A DNA stretch of 64,000 nt from Cristatella mucedo (lineage: Eukaryota; Bryozoa; Phylactolaemata; Cristatellidae), in NCBI GenBank assembly GCA_009760855.2, contig WPIO01000092.1:312001-376000 (forward strand), written 5' to 3'. Below are positions 12,801 to 59,963 of this stretch, in pieces (positions within the stretch are counted from its first letter, which is position 1; each line of letters opens with the position of its first letter). The position numbers were made by a program, and so were the translations under genes. The notes under the pieces were generated by a model. That model saw only the letters and a program-made list of their open reading frames with translations. It made no database searches and was not told the DNA's origin.

Positions 12801-15800
12801 CTATGTATACTGCTGTGGCCGTCTGAGTTTTTCACGAACCCCAAAGACTACGACTTTGAGCGAATGGAGAACGAATTAGCTTCAAGTTTAAAAGGATTGA
12901 CGGGCATCAGTTCCTCCAGAAACCTGCCGAAAGCTGGAGTAACTGCCGAGGTGATTATCGAATGCTGAAGTCGACTAATTACTGATCGAACCAAATAAAT
13001 TCCATGTAATTATATATTTCTTAGTTTCTCAGCATAATAAAAACGGCTATATAGTAAAATTTGATCTAAATCTTGTGCTTTGAATAAAATAGTGTGCTTG
13101 TGGCAGGTGCCTAGAAACTTTTGGACAGCATTGTAGTTGGCACAGTATTTTCAAAGCTAAATGTATCCTGCTCGGGTAAAGCTTTCCAAATCCTAACAGC
13201 CTGCAATTAAATGCTACGAAATGCATAATGTAGTATATGGGATCAGTTGGCAGCCATGTGGGGTAGTAGTTAATGATTATTTGTACTGCCACAGCCACTG
13301 CCCTTGATGTGAGAAAGGCTCAAAGTGCATCTACTAGTTTAGGGAATGTGGTGCTGTGAAGTTACTGACGAAGGTACATACAGGAATATACATACAAACC
13401 ATACATACCTGGAACTTAGACAAGAACTCATCTTTAAGCGGTTCTGTGTAAGTAGTTACAGCCACGTACGAGTTCAGCTCAGCCAGATGTGGCCGCACAA
13501 TTAGAGCACGGTTTTTGCCGACGTCTTCTTCACGAGCAAAATACTGGAAATGAAGGATAACAAATATAAAGCGCAGATCTCCCTTTTGCCAGTGCATCCC
13601 GAAAGCATCAAGCTCACCCATAAGTAGGCTTGCATATCACCCCCTGTACATCGACCGTGCATCAAAACAACCGATTAACGAAAAACCAAATGTGGGAAAC
13701 TTAAAAAACATATGTCATAGTACAAAAACAATACTGTAGATGCATTTGAATGTATCACCTTTTGGTACATTATGTTTTTCGCCATCATAAAACATGGATA
13801 GCGTTTGAGGGCAAAGCAAATGACTCATGAAGCAGCCATGTAGAGCTGCCCATGAGCAAAAACATCCTCCCTAAGATAAGACTCTAACGAATTGTGGACA
13901 ATGAGCGTTATGCCTTTACAGAGCCCCTTTCCAGGGTTCAAACTGAGCAACAATATAATGGTCATGCTAGGTTTGAGCGAGAGCTTGTGAGGCGGAGGGG
14001 GAAGCCAGGCCGAGTTGATAGTGTTAAGGTAACCCGGAGGAACGCCAATCTCTTTTTCGAGACACTACTAAGCAACCGTACTCAGCAACATGTAATTCTT
14101 AACTCAAGTCGGAGGTTAACTCGAACAGGAACTCCTGTCGTCTGCGACTCCGGGAAGGCTGCACTCCGACAGGCTAACGTCTTGCCTCGCACCTAGCAGC
14201 AGGAACGCTGAGCTCTGATTCGCTAGCCAAGGTCAGGGATGCTATATTGTCACGTGACTTTCTCTAGGGATGTTACTTCCGGTTTACATCCGGGCTAGAC
14301 ATGGTTGTATACTGCATTTTTTTTTTACTTAAACGCGGAAGTCGTCAGAGCTTTCTATACCTTTTCTAACATAGCTGTCTTTAGAAAGATACCCTAAACA
14401 GATATTCGATTGTCAGGCAAATTGTATAGTATATTCTTGACATTCCCACTTAAGGGTAGAGGAATGGAACAGCTAATTTATTGTCCACGGAGAACCTGAG
14501 CTCTAGCGGAGGCTGAAACTGGTGCAGCAGTCAGTCCAGCTAGGTATGCAGGAGCCAAGTAGCAGCGAGCCATGAGGGTCAGCTTGTGGTGCACTTGTGC
14601 AGTCAATCCGTGCTGGAGAGCTTGCACGGGGTGTGCTTTCGAGCATCCGGTACACATCGGACCAGCGCTGCACGTACTGGCTGCTGCGATGTGATGCAGG
14701 CGTAGCAAGTCGCCACCTTGTTATTTAAGAAGAATAGTGTCTTTTGTGCAGGGCCCTAAGGGAATCAAATCTCAATCCACACTCTAAGCAACGCTGCAAG
14801 AGTTAACGACAAGCAAGGTATCACGTTTAGATGAGCATGCACGAGAACACGTGAGTTGACACTGGAGGCATGTGGTTAGTAGGACTATCTTTCTTCGGAA
14901 AGCACGCCTGATTTATTCTGTTAATCAGGCAGGTTCTGCCCGCTGCCACTTCTCTCTCTTGCCACTCGGGAGCACGCTAGTTTCTTGCACAAGTGAGGCA
15001 ACACCTCTGCAACTGCCCACAGCTTAAACGCCGAGCTGGCTTGGCCCAGTTGTTAAGGTGTTCGACCCGACCAAGGTTTGGCCGAGGTCCGTGGCATATG
15101 TGAAGAACCTGAATACAGATCGAGTTCTCTTGGGGTGCTATACAAAATAATTATATACAAGTGAATATACACTACAGGACGCAACTAGGTATTGCTAGGC
15201 TGCTTTCGTCTGAGGCCAGAACATAGTCCAAATTCAATAGTATAGCCAAACTTGATACAATTGCCACTTGTACGTAAGAACAGATTGCTCATTGCAAACC
15301 AATAACTTTTTTAGCAGTAGGCTAGTGTGACATTTGCTTTTCGTGCCTTTCAGTACGGTACAAGTTTACCGAACATACCATATATCCATTTAGTTCTACA
15401 TTGGGCTGACTCTCTTAGCTGATAGCTACGAAAAGAAGCATGCCCAACTTGGCAACATGCCTCTGATTAGAGGTTCCAAATATGCTAAGCCCTGCCAGTC
15501 TAGAATGGATCACGTGACTGGTGCTAATTCGGCGTGTTGGTTCAATGCAAGTTGGACCGTGTAAATTCTTTCTTTTCCAACTTTGACCTGGTGAGCATAA
15601 TGCCCAGAAAGAAACTGATAAGGGACTGCTTCAACAAAGCCAGCATGCAGAAGTTAACAGTAAAGATTAAAAGTCGGCTGACTTAGCAGCTTCGTTTAAA
15701 AGTCAACAGACAAGCCCTGGAGGCTATCATTAAACTCTAATTAGGCTGTAACAAAACATAATGTGCTAGCGTTTTGGGGTGGAGAGGTTAATAATAATAA

Positions 15801-17292
15801 CAAAAATGCACTTGATAAAGTGCCCTCAGAGAACACAATCTCTTTCTAGGCACTTTACATTTGCTGCAAAGGAAACAACGGTCGAATGGTGAGTGGTATC
15901 ATGCTTGATAAACCATACGAATAGCATGGTTAGGGGTGATATGCACAGGGTCAGCATGCAAGTGTGGTTAGTGGCAGCATGCAGTGTAAGCACATAAAGG
16001 ACGAATCACAGGATCCCACTAATGCTGTCATAAATAGATGCGTTTAAGTTTCTTTTTAAATGTGGTCAAGCCAGGAGACGTTCTGATGCAAGTCGGGAGG
16101 GGTTCCGGGCTTTGGGAGCATACGAACTAAATGCACGGTCTCCAAAGGATTTGAGGTTTGTACGAGGTATAGGTAAACAGTTTGATTCCGAAAAGCAGGC
16201 GGTGCGACACTTAGCCTGGTGGGGGGAGTAGATCTGATTATGGTTGGACTTATTCCTCTCAAGGTTGTACTACAGACTAAGTCAGCGTTCGTTGGATGGC
16301 AAGAAGCCTGCTGAACCTGCAGCCTACACACTGCCAATCCACCTGCTCCTCACAGCATTTCTTGGGTAAGCCTGTAACTGTCCTTTGGGTACTCGGGCAT
16401 ACTGATACTGAGCATGTCATCACTAACCAATGAACAAGCATCCCATCCAGCATAGGCTAAGTGCCACGAAAGAGATTTAGTTCCCACAGTGAGCCATGCA
16501 AACATCTCACTGTTACAATTTTCTCTTGTCATTTTCGCGTGAGCTCTGCAAGCATATCAGGTATTCTGCGTGCAGGAGAAACTCTCCCGAATGACGACCG
16601 GTGGGTGAGCCATTGCTGCAGCGCCAATGATCAGGATGGAAACGATAAACGAGTAAGGTCACTGCAATCATGCAGATGTCATGTCAGTGGTGCAGCATAA
16701 TAGTGCCAAAGCCGGGAGGATGCTTTGGCCGAACGCGATTAATTCAGCAGGCAGGCGAGTTGTGCCGCCCACCCACCTCGCGGACAGCAGAGGCTCAAGA
16801 CAAAAGCACCGAGCAAAATGGCAAGAATGACGCCATGCTGGCGGTGCAGACTCGGAAAGGCAGCGGCCAACGTACCGAGGATGACAGGTCGCTCATCAGC
16901 AAATCCTCGGTATCGTGTAGTGTCACCGACCTCACGCCGCCGAGAATGACGTTCTTGGCAATTTCGACACCGAGGCCTCCCATACCGGATATGAGAATGT
17001 TGGACGCAGCCATGCGGCGCATGGCGTCGTGTCCCAGAACGTAGAGCTGCCTCGAGTAGAGTCCTTCGTCTATGTCTTGCGTCGGCCCGCTCTTGGCGTG
17101 ACAGTCGTTGGAAGCAACGGCGCCAATTTCCATGGTCGAGTTGCCGTTAGCACTGCGGTGGTTATCCTTCTCTTCTTCTTCGGGCCTGTGCTTCTTTGGC
17201 GGCGGCGGCGGAGATGAGCCTACCTCGTCCGATATGAGACGCTTAGAATCTGAAGCTGAGACTTCGCGTTCAGAGTCGGGGACACTGGACAT
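815..17292 (-). CDS. UBA1: UBA1, ubiquitin-activating enzyme E1 (first nine coding exons; 3' part off the window)
   Basis: E1 enzymes activate ubiquitin with ATP and pass it from a catalytic cysteine to E2 enzymes in nucleus and cytosol. Nine exons join in frame: 16876-17292, 13409-13543, 10526-10632, 10336-10426, 6793-7023, 6528-6674, 2899-3072, 2347-2445 and 815-895, all with GT-AG borders, giving 494 codons of an enzyme usually about 1,050 residues long. In order, they encode a charged N-terminal tail with a basic PKKHRP stretch (possible nuclear signal), the inactive adenylation half ([13 protein letters not shown], then [12 protein letters not shown] at about residues 113-124), the first catalytic-cysteine half-domain (residues about 185-330), the AAQEVMKACSGKF segment, and [10 protein letters not shown] leading into the active adenylation half. 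The ATP-binding GAGAIGCE motif expected next and the catalytic cysteine lie beyond base 1. Identity rests on continuous family similarity recalled from known UBA1 proteins. Paralogues UBA6 and UBA7 are less likely but not formally excluded. Confidence 0.95.
896..2346. other. UBA1 intron, AT-rich, no recognised feature
   Basis: AT-rich intron between UBA1 exons 9 and 8. No conserved open frame, structured repeat or transposon copy was recognised on either strand. Confidence 0.6.
2347..2445 (-). CDS. UBA1: UBA1 coding exon 8
   Basis: Residues 435-467, 99 nt, phase 0 on both sides. It encodes [20 protein letters not shown] and then [13 protein letters not shown], matching [20 protein letters not shown]. 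The acceptor is TTTTTTCCAG|GCT and the donor GCG|GTATGG. A palindromic TTAA element ends only 30 bp upstream of the acceptor. Confidence 0.95.
2476..2697. mobile_element. TTAA-flanked palindromic MITE (complete)
   Basis: A 214-bp element between TTAA at 2476-2479 and TTAA at 2694-2697. Its two halves are near-perfect inverted copies (arms about 100 bp); for example CTAGGGTACCTTTC near 2539 is mirrored by GAAAGGTACCCTAA near 2628, and GGAACTGGGAT by ATCCCAGTTC. The whole element folds into one long hairpin and has no coding capacity. TTAA duplications are typical of piggyBac and Kolobok transposons. Related arms occur at 14.2-14.4, 33.3 and 39.1-39.8 kb. Confidence 0.85.
2899..3072 (-). CDS. 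UBA1: UBA1 coding exon 7
   Basis: Residues 377-434, 174 nt, phase 0 on both sides. It starts [15 protein letters not shown], and continues to [20 protein letters not shown] followed by EVMK, matching the E1 segment [22 protein letters not shown]. The acceptor is GTGTTTAG|GAA and the donor AAG|GTAGGT. Confidence 0.95.
3155..3320 (+). mobile_element. tRNA-derived SINE-1 copy
   Basis: The head has a pol III A box (TAGCCGAGCGG) and a B box-like GGGCTCGAGCCCC, as in tRNA Ser/Leu-type heads, followed by GTGAAGCGCCTGAACAGAG and a TTAGGGCGCTATAAAATGA tail ending in ATTATTAT. The tail resembles the LINE-A 3' end. It lies in a UBA1 intron. Confidence 0.8.
3570..3735 (-). mobile_element. tRNA-derived SINE-2 copy (antisense)
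   Basis: On the plus strand it reads GGCGATAAAGAATCGCCCAC followed by GCAGGAACCGAACCCACGAC, the complement of a tRNA B box and anticodon arm. Copies with the same order occur at 32.9 and 44.6 kb. The tail differs from SINE-1, so I treat it as a second family. Confidence 0.75.
4073..4587 (+). repeat. 16-bp minisatellite, about 32 units
   Basis: The unit is GGCGCCTAGCACAAGC, repeated head to tail for about 515 bp with a few truncated or shifted units in the middle (4325-4480). Each unit contains the 6-bp palindrome GGCGCC and a CTAG. It makes a dense CpG cluster inside an AT-rich UBA1 intron. Confidence 0.97.
5500..5665 (-). mobile_element. SINE-1 copy (antisense)
   Basis: Plus-strand text ATTCATTTATATAGCACCCC, AAGAGAACTTAATCTCTATT, CAGGCGCTTTACAC, then GGGGCTCGAGCCCACGACCT, is the reverse complement of the SINE-1 tail and B box. 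It lies in a UBA1 intron. Confidence 0.8.
5945..6295 (-). mobile_element. LINE-A 3' fragment (antisense)
   Basis: It shares the antisense landmarks of LINE-A copies: GTGAGTTTTAGG, TTTTTAGAGCATACGAACTGA and AGGTAGGTTGGGTGAAGTGA. It is decayed and non-coding. Confidence 0.6.
6417..6460. repeat. 20-bp-arm inverted repeat
   Basis: TGGAAACCTGAATTCAGGCT, a four-base loop GAAT, then AGCCTGAATTCCGGTTTCCA. The arms pair with one mismatch, making a strong hairpin 68 bp past the donor of UBA1 exon 6. Confidence 0.85.
6528..6674 (-). CDS. UBA1: UBA1 coding exon 6
   Basis: Residues 328-376, 147 nt, phase 0 on both sides. It encodes [20 protein letters not shown], then [20 protein letters not shown] and GRLPRSWCE, lining up without gaps with the E1 segment that contains VVTDFAKF and LHIGFQALHQF. 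The acceptor is CATTATAG|AGG and the donor GAG|GTAATT, a rather weak donor. The conserved LHIxFQAL core is changed to CHIFYQAL here. Confidence 0.9.
6793..7023 (-). CDS. UBA1: UBA1 coding exon 5
   Basis: Residues 251-327, 231 nt, phase 0 on both sides. It encodes [49 protein letters not shown] and [13 protein letters not shown], the first catalytic-cysteine half-domain of E1. The acceptor is TTTCCAG|GAT and the donor TTT|GTAAGC. This is the most strongly conserved exon of the gene in the window. Confidence 0.96.
7160..7335 (+). mobile_element. SINE-2 copy
   Basis: A tRNA-like stretch ends in CCAAGGTCGCAGGGTCGAGTC, followed by GGGCAATTCTTT, GTGGCGGTGAAAGCTCTTCTGC and GCTGTTAAATCAGCTAAGC, the sense order of SINE-2. 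Confidence 0.7.
7865..8350 (+). mobile_element. LINE-B 3' end (reverse transcriptase C-terminus)
   Basis: Decodes to [35 protein letters not shown] and [12 protein letters not shown]-like text with one stop before NSLP, then the 3' UTR through TTTATGACTTTGTGGAGTTA and TACATTACATTA. [14 protein letters not shown] and AGPRLWNSLP are typical of CR1/L2-like LINEs. The same end is seen at 27.0 kb. Confidence 0.85.
8351..9850. other. UBA1 intron, AT-rich, no recognised feature
   Basis: AT-rich intronic sequence without a recognised exon, repeat family or structured element on either strand. Short open frames here look random. Confidence 0.5.
9855..9990 (+). mobile_element. SINE-2 fragment
   Basis: GACCAAGGTTTGGGTTCGACT resembles the B-box half of a tRNA head, followed by GCAGGCAATGCCTAATTGCC and a tail with AAGGCTGCAGGATTAGCTGA. 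It is a degraded copy. Confidence 0.5.
10336..10426 (-). CDS. UBA1: UBA1 coding exon 4
   Basis: Residues 220 (completed) to 250, 91 nt. It encodes [20 protein letters not shown] and ends MIASVSK, matching the E1 segment [20 protein letters not shown]. The acceptor is TTTTTAG|GCG and the donor AAG|GTAAGT. It is only 99 bp from exon 3, so this intron is far shorter than the others. Confidence 0.93.
10526..10632 (-). CDS. UBA1: UBA1 coding exon 3
   Basis: Residues 185-219 plus two bases of codon 220 (107 nt). It encodes [20 protein letters not shown] and ends in TRGLF, matching the E1 segment that begins VVVLTN and ends DTRGLFG. The acceptor is CTTTTAG|GTA and the donor GG|GTGAGT. Not visible as a long open frame because it is short. 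Confidence 0.92.
10975..11345 (+). mobile_element. LINE reverse-transcriptase fragment (middle part)
   Basis: Decodes to [28 protein letters not shown] and QLANSFQN, then after a frame break [19 protein letters not shown]. This is the order of RT motifs in non-LTR elements (R-P-L/I-K...; L-S-A-A-F-D-T-V-D). It lies in the intron between UBA1 exons 2 and 3 and is broken. Confidence 0.75.
11548..11760 (+). pseudogene. Tc1/mariner-like transposase remnant
   Basis: The open frame contains [17 protein letters not shown], close to the Tc1/mariner catalytic block FQQDNDPKHTAKxVK that carries the second aspartate. Nothing else of the transposase can be read confidently, so this is a small relic. Confidence 0.6.
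12028..12160. repeat. Imperfect tandem duplication
   Basis: The block starting GTCAATATTTTCACATAATG and ending CGGGCATTACAGTAAACTT is followed at once by a second copy starting GTCAATATTTTCACATGATC and ending CGGGCATTGCAGTAAACCT. The unit is roughly 60-70 bp. Confidence 0.8.
12420..12476. repeat. Short tandem repeat of TCCTCGTACATATGTGCATATGTG-type unit
   Basis: Two copies of CCTCGTACATATGTGCATAT lie side by side. Each contains self-complementary ATATGTGCATAT-like text, so the stretch can also fold back. Confidence 0.75.
12560..12990 (+). pseudogene. Tc1/mariner-like transposase remnant
   Basis: Across frame breaks the plus strand reads [16 protein letters not shown], then [13 protein letters not shown] and near the end [17 protein letters not shown]. 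These match, in order, the Tc1 blocks VKFGGGSxMVWGCF, (V)FQQDNDPKHTA and the C-terminal region. Stops and frameshifts separate them, so it is dead. It lies in a UBA1 intron. Confidence 0.75.
13409..13543 (-). CDS. UBA1: UBA1 coding exon 2
   Basis: Residues 140-184, 135 nt, phase 0 on both sides. It encodes [13 protein letters not shown] through FLSKFQ, the E1 stretch REED(I/V)GKNRAE...LAELNSYV. The acceptor is TTTCCAG|TAT and the donor CAG|GTATGT. Joined to exon 1 it aligns residue for residue with known E1 sequences (DLSS-SYFA-REED). Confidence 0.95.
13894..14196 (+). other. Unrecognised 100-codon open frame
   Basis: An ATG-initiated 100-residue frame with a basic composition and no motif I recognise. 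It lies in the first UBA1 intron, just before a solo transposon arm. It has no visible splice context or family similarity, so it may be chance or a relic of a mobile element. Confidence 0.2.
14240..14453 (-). mobile_element. Solo arm of the TTAA hairpin element
   Basis: It carries the right-arm landmarks of the 39-kb element in order: TTACTTCCGGTTTACATCCG, GGGCTAGACATGG, AGATACCCTAAACAGATATT and CATTCCCACTTAA. The element stops at TTAA (14450-14453), exactly where a LINE-B copy that normally reads CTTTAAGCGGAGGAATGG resumes, so insertion at a TTAA inside LINE-B is seen directly. The other arm is missing. Confidence 0.75.
14454..14710 (-). mobile_element. LINE-B 3' fragment (antisense)
   Basis: GAGGAATGGAACAGCTAATT, TATTGTCCACGGAGAACCTG and GAGGCTGAAACTGGTGCAGCA match the antisense text of the well-kept copy at 27.4 kb. 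It has indels and is dead. Confidence 0.8.
15030..15170 (+). mobile_element. SINE-1 copy
   Basis: GAGCTGGCTTGGCCCAGTTG, TTAAGGTGTTCGACCCGACC, then GTGAAGAACCTGAATACAG and CTTGGGGTGCTATACAAAAT keep the head-tail order of SINE-1. Confidence 0.75.
15788..16260 (-). mobile_element. LINE-A 3' fragment (antisense)
   Basis: It begins with an AATAATAATAA run and GATAAAGTGCCCTCAGAGAA, CTCTTTCTAGGCACTTTACA, then GGGTCAGCATGCAAG and GGGGTTCCGGGCTTTGGGAG. These are the reverse complement of the LINE-A 3' end; the same blocks recur at 21.1, 22.1 and 29.3 kb. Confidence 0.8.
16876..17292 (-). CDS. UBA1: UBA1 coding exon 1
   Basis: Residues 1-139. The start is the first ATG of the open frame; it is followed by a Ser/Glu-rich tail, five consecutive prolines, PKKHRP and a run of four glutamates, then the conserved E1 region from [16 protein letters not shown] to MSDLSSS. 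The donor is TCG|GTACGT (phase 0). The base at -3 of the ATG is T, so the start context is weak. The N-terminal tail of E1 proteins is poorly conserved, which makes the exact start less certain than the rest. Confidence 0.93.
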
Positions 17293-18529
17293 CTAAAGAC
17301 CTGCCGAGATTCAAAAAAAAAAGAAGCGCTTACCTTTCGCCGCTATAGCTCACCCTGACGAATAGGGAAGGCCGCGGACTATCCCACTAACGCATTCATA
17401 GGCGCACGCCCGACCCGTCATACGAGCGTGCGTGGGCCCAAGCCAGCTAGGGGAGTTTCACAGCACTAAAACCGAACAAAGATGCTGCGACGACACCACG
17501 AATGCCCGCTGATTGAGAAAAATAGCGTGCAGTCAGCGCAGCTACAACCGAGCTGTAGCTTGGGTTAAAGTCGCAACAAACATTGCAATGCAGCAGGCTA
17601 GTTGCACCAGAGGGACGCGATGTCCCCACTCCCGGCGCCGCCGTACCAGCAAAAAACAAAATACACTACACTGGAAGACTCATGTATGCCCTAATAAGTC
17701 ATTTTTTAGTATTTCTGCGATACCTTAATGAGTATTTGACATAGGGCTAAGATACGAATACGTCGCTGAGATCCCGGCTGCACAGGCCACCGGCACACCG
17801 CGGGGTACTCGGGAAAATGGCTGGGACGGCAAATTGTGCCGGCTTCCGGTTCGAATGGTCGTAAAGCCAGTTGTTCGTAAAAAAAAAAAGGTGGGCACAA
17901 AGGGACCGCGCAGGTACACTAATAAAAAATAGAAAGATCTGAATGGACCGTTCTTATGGCCAAACTCCCGCTAGCAAACGTTATTGTCAGCTTGCGAACA
18001 AGGGAGCGGGCAACTCCCACCAGACTATAGCAGACTATACAATGAACGTTGCCGACTACCGACTATGTAACACAAGAACGCTGTGGCGTAGCACATCGCA
18101 CAGGTGTGTACTACGTCTGCCTATAATCTTAGCCACACCCACACGCGCGCGCAGCTAACTTACGAAAGCATCATCCGCGTAACTAAAAGGCAAAGCCACT
18201 TCCTGGAGAGAGAGGAGAGAATGGCCTTGTGAATTATGGGATGCATTCCCGAATAATCAATCATTGAACGAAAGCCAAGCGCGAACCCACCAAGTCCGGT
18301 CCGCCAGCTACATCAGTTTCTTTCCAGCTGCTAGGAGATACGTAGGCTACCACAAGATTTTCCTGCTGGGCGGGCAACTAGGCGCGTCGGCTGGTAACCG
18401 CTGAGTGACGTAAGCTGGGTAAAAGACCCCCACCTCCCTTTGCCACATCCGCTTGGCCTACAGGCAGGTGGATCCGTGCGGCCAATTGCGCGCGGGTAGC
18501 ACGCCGTCAGCTGACCGCTCCCAATCAAC
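17293..18529. promoter_or_regulatory. Shared 5' region of UBA1 and HDHD5 (putative bidirectional promoter)
   Basis: The start codons of UBA1 (minus) and HDHD5 (plus) point away from each other across this 1.24-kb segment. It is richer in CpG than the flanking introns and holds no obvious transposon copy. A CTTCCGG motif near 17847 and a CTTCCTGG near 18199 resemble ETS sites, and CCAAT occurs at 18521 just before the HDHD5 ATG. I see no clear TATA box in a useful position. Both 5' UTRs must start here, but neither transcription start can be placed from sequence alone. Confidence 0.5.
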
Positions 18530-45909
<27,380 letters not shown>

Positions 45910-48184
45910 TGGCTGGCTGGCGCAAGCGGGCCGGGCTTGGAGCGATCGCTCGCTCGCCGACGTCGTCGTCAGTCAGTCGTTCTCTTCCCTACGTCTATTG
46001 TCTAGTCAGTCGATGAGGAGGGAGCCGGCAGAAGGAAGCAGCTGCAGCAGTCGCCGCCCTTGGCCGGCTCCTCGTGTCGACCTAGCCAGGGCTTGCAGGT
46101 GAGCGGCGGCACTCGAGTGCGCCGCCAGCCGCCGGGGTGCTCGTGCTGCTGGCCTCGAGCGCGGCTGCCTCGAGCCGCCTTGCTGCCAGTACCTGTGTGC
46201 CCCCCAGCTCGACTTCCGGTGCACAGGCCGTCGAGCGCCCGACCTCCGCTATCGTTTGTGTCGCTGGCAGGCGAGGCGCCCTCTGCTGCTGAGCCCCTCG
46301 AAAAGGTGGGCATTGTCGGCAGATGGCGATCGAACTTTGCTGTCAGCACACCCAGATGAGCGACGCCGCAGTGGATCTGTTGCCAGTCTGTCGCCAATGC
46401 CTGCTGCACGCTTGGCTGCTGTGTCAGCGAGAGAGCAAAAACTCGGCGGCGGCTGCTTTGCGAAGCCGAGCTTTAGCTGTCTTCTGCCATAGCTGCTCAT
46501 CTGTGCGGACTTTTCTTTCGTTCACTTTTTGTATCCTTCACGGTCGCGGTTGGTGCATCTTTTTTTGAAGAAAGGGCATTTTTGCCACTGTGCTTCAGTT
46601 GCGTCTTTGAGTGCCAGCCAGTTAAGCGAAGAAGATTGTAATAATGATAATAAAAATGCAGTTTGTTTGCGTAGTGCCCCAAGAGAACCTATTCTCAATC
46701 CAGGTTCACAATATATGCCTCGGGGCTCTGCCCGCTACCTTGATGGTCGTTAGAGGCAAGCATGGCAGCCCTGGGCGGCTGGAAGGAAGCCTGCTAAGCA
46801 GCTGTCGATCTACCAGAGGAGCATCGATCTGTCGGAGGAGCGAGAGCCCTGAGTGAAGCCGCCGAGCATGCATTCGCTCGGAGCGAATGCATCCGCTAGC
46901 CGACGTCCGATCCTCAGATCTTAGCAACACTTCTGACCACGAAGAGCCCCGGGCGGATCGCCTCTCGGCCGCCACGGGGGCAGTCTATTGTAGCGCTGCG
47001 AAATGATGTGGTAGCTACAGGAGCTCGACACGTGAGACGCTAGTAAGCTTAACAAAGAGCTTCGGCACCGGCTCGGGTAGCTGGCGACCCTTGGAGCCCT
47101 CGCCTGTTCGGTGCAAGCGACAGAACAGAGGTGCCTATCGCCCACGCTCTCCCCGACTTCCGACAGGGAAGTTGAGTGGGTCCTCGCGTCGAACGCGGAG
47201 CAGCCAATCGACTTCGAGATGCTGGCGCCACAGGAGCCGGAACCAGGGCGAGCGAGCCACTGAGTGTCGATCGAATGCTTTACTAACCCGCTCGGCATTG
47301 CTAGGTTCGCTCGGGGCTCCCGGAAATAATGACTCGCTCGCGAGGCTTCGGATAGATGTGCAGCCTGCCTCGATAATGGGGCCCATTAGTAGTCAGTCGC
47401 TCGTTGGTTACGAATCGCTTTCTCAACCCCATTGAGATTGAACCGTCAGCTCGCCACTTGAGAGGCACCACGAAACTGCGCGTCGTAAGATGCCGTAGGT
47501 TGCCCGCGTCCATGAACTGCCCTGCTGGTCCGGAAGCGGCTTCGAGCCGCCGCGGCCGAGACTCTGGGCGCTCCGGCACCCCTAGCTGCTGCAGCCGACA
47601 GGGTCGGCTTGCCGCCAGGGAAGGCAAGACACTGCGGCTGGGCTGCCAGATCAGACCGACCTCCGCCGCGCGGGGAATCCAGAGGAGGCGAATAGTTGAG
47701 CCGGTCTGCCACCGAGAACCGGAGAGAAATCTCTTCGTCGTGCGCATTGTCCGGGGAATATTAACTCGCCTTTCTTCCCTTTGTCCGCCTCGTATCACTT
47801 TAATCTGCACCCTCTTGCGCCGGGAAAGTGGCAAGCGCTGCTTTTGAATAAGACTCGTTCGCTTATTCTTTGTATACCGCGGATGGAATCAAAACAGCCC
47901 CTACAAAGGGTGATTGCCCACAAAGGGTGCCGGCTATCTGAGAAGCGCTGACGTTTTCAGACTCGCCCCCCCCCGACATGTACAGTATATTAGCCCCCTA
48001 AGCGGCGCTGTTATTCTAGCGAGAGAGAGCCGCCGACGACGAAATGCGCGCGCATGGCGACTTTCCCCGGCGTGCGCCGGCGGCGGCCGACTAGGAAGGG
48101 GGCGGGAGAGCAGAGCGAACCGTCGGCGCCGCCGCAGCACCGCCCGCTCGCTCGCTCGCTCGGCGGCGATCGTGCGAGAGAAGT
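45910..48184. other. HDHD5-Wnt2 intergenic region
   Basis: About 2.3 kb of GC-rich sequence, holding the HDHD5 3' UTR, one SINE-1 copy (46635-46770) and the Wnt2 promoter and 5' UTR. Purine/pyrimidine-balanced CpG-rich text at 46.0-46.5 and 47.4-48.2 kb looks island-like. CAGTATATTAG near 47982 is the nearest TATA-like word upstream of the Wnt2 ATG, but I cannot assign it. Confidence 0.5.
46635..46770 (-). mobile_element. SINE-1 copy (antisense)
   Basis: ATGATAATAAAAATGCAGTT, AGTGCCCCAAGAGAACCTAT and GCCTCGGGGCTCTGCCCGCT match the SINE-1 complement with changes in the B box. Confidence 0.65.

Positions 48185-59963
<11,779 letters not shown>

Noticed and set aside
12419-12844. 141-residue minus-strand open frame
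   Set aside because: It is the antisense of a Tc1/mariner remnant that is readable on the plus strand.
47404-47847. Long overlapping open frames on both strands at 46-49 kb
   Set aside because: GC-rich sequence has few stop codons by chance; no family similarity, and several frames overlap on both strands.
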